64,000 nt of DNA from assembly GCF_000238375.3 (NCBI RefSeq), contig NZ_AHBZ03000027.1, forward strand, positions 124,001 through 188,000. Reading direction: 5' to 3'. The position numbers and the translations under genes are program-made. This stretch comes from Pseudoalteromonas citrea (GTDB taxonomy: Bacteria > Pseudomonadota > Gammaproteobacteria > Enterobacterales > Alteromonadaceae). The notes below the pieces were generated by a model. The model was not told where the DNA came from. It made no database searches and saw only the letters and a program-made list of their open reading frames with translations. Shown one piece after another: positions 63,710 to 64,000 of the stretch. Position 1 is the stretch's first letter. Each line of letters starts with the position of its first letter.

Positions 63710-64000
63710 TTATCGACTGGCGATAAGTGTGCGAATGGTCGAGCGCTGGCTTTTGCTGATAGGAATAACTTGGCTATCGATTAGATAAGCGCTTGCATGA
63801 CCTGCAGGGTGGTTTTTGAGCTGTTCAATATAATCAAGATTAACCAAGTAAGAGCGATGGCATTGAACAAAGTCATCTTTTGGCAGTAAGTTATGTAATT
63901 GCTTTAATGTTGCACGAGTCAAATAAGTACGCTCTTGTGTGACAACCTCCATATAATTGCCAGCAGCCTGAACAAACAGTATATCTTGATACGCAAGCGT
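63710..64000 (-). CDS. LytTR-domain response regulator (C-terminal part, cut by right edge)
   Basis: The frame is open from base 64000 to the stop at 63710-63712, coding 96 residues. They form a LytTR DNA-binding domain: AYQDILFVQAAGNYMEVVTQ, TYLTRATLKQLHNLLPKDDF, VQCHRSYLVNLDYIEQLKN and IPISKSQRSTIRTLI. In full-length proteins this follows a receiver domain or membrane helices, which would lie beyond the window. Confidence 0.9.
   Translation of the reverse strand, partial: TLAYQDILFVQAAGNYMEVVTQERTYLTRATLKQLHNLLPKDDFVQCHRSYLVNLDYIEQLKNHPAGHASAYLIDSQVIPISKSQRSTIRTLIASR

Noticed and set aside
1-64000. CRISPR array, tRNA, rRNA, prophage or integron
   Set aside because: No regularly spaced repeats, tRNA-like cloverleaf, rRNA motif, phage structural gene or integrase was seen on reading both strands; a covariance-model scan was not possible.

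Overview
The window looks like a chromosome segment of a marine gammaproteobacterium of the Alteromonadales, most likely Pseudoalteromonas or a close relative. This is inferred from the gene content (GlrK/QseE-type sensor kinase, LodA/LodB quinoprotein pair, LruC-domain protein, CusCBA-type efflux, many small lipoproteins) and moderate-to-low G+C. No rRNA, tRNA, CRISPR array or prophage was seen.

Layout. 1-2 kb: a GlrK-like sensor kinase and its small lipoprotein partner (cut by the left edge). 2.3-3.2 kb: three tandem small exported EF-hand proteins, ended by a clear terminator; then an outer-membrane barrel-like protein. 3.9-15.3 kb, all on the minus strand: an AT-rich biosynthetic locus of the TOMM/RiPP type. 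It holds an E1-like/YcaO cyclodehydratase, an amidohydrolase, two phytanoyl-CoA-dioxygenase-like enzymes, two candidate substrate proteins (285 and 177 aa, each followed by an intercistronic hairpin) and a giant kinase/cyclase/ATPase regulator. The regulator gene is split by a complete IS256-family element with an 8-bp target duplication. Removing the element and one repeat rejoins a 1297-codon frame exactly. 15.6-25.3 kb: lipoproteins, a gamma-glutamylcyclotransferase, a DUF6351-like hydrolase, a WYL regulator with an ABM-like protein, a lodAB-type operon ending in a small Cys-rich peptide gene, and a polysaccharide deacetylase.

25.8-33 kb: a MacAB-like efflux operon followed by its own sigma54-type response regulator and histidine kinase; a -24/-12 promoter and upstream dyads sit before the first gene. 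33-41.5 kb: an LruC/GEVED secreted protein with a lipoprotein, a LysE exporter, a PilZ-like protein, a MATE exporter and a divergent MocR regulator / PLP-decarboxylase pair. 42-49 kb: a chemoreceptor with a frameshifted binding-protein gene, another binding protein, and a globin-coupled diguanylate cyclase. 49-60 kb: YdcZ-like membrane protein, acetyltransferase, DEAD-box helicase, small unknown proteins, and a CusCBA-like copper/silver efflux operon whose adaptor carries two CusF-like domains. 61-64 kb: a frameshifted GNAT pseudogene, a MocR-like protein that lacks the PLP lysine, cytochrome b561 and a partial LytTR regulator.

The most interesting locus is 3.9-15.3 kb: a possible peptide-modification pathway with unusual oxygenases, whose large regulator has apparently been broken recently by transposition.
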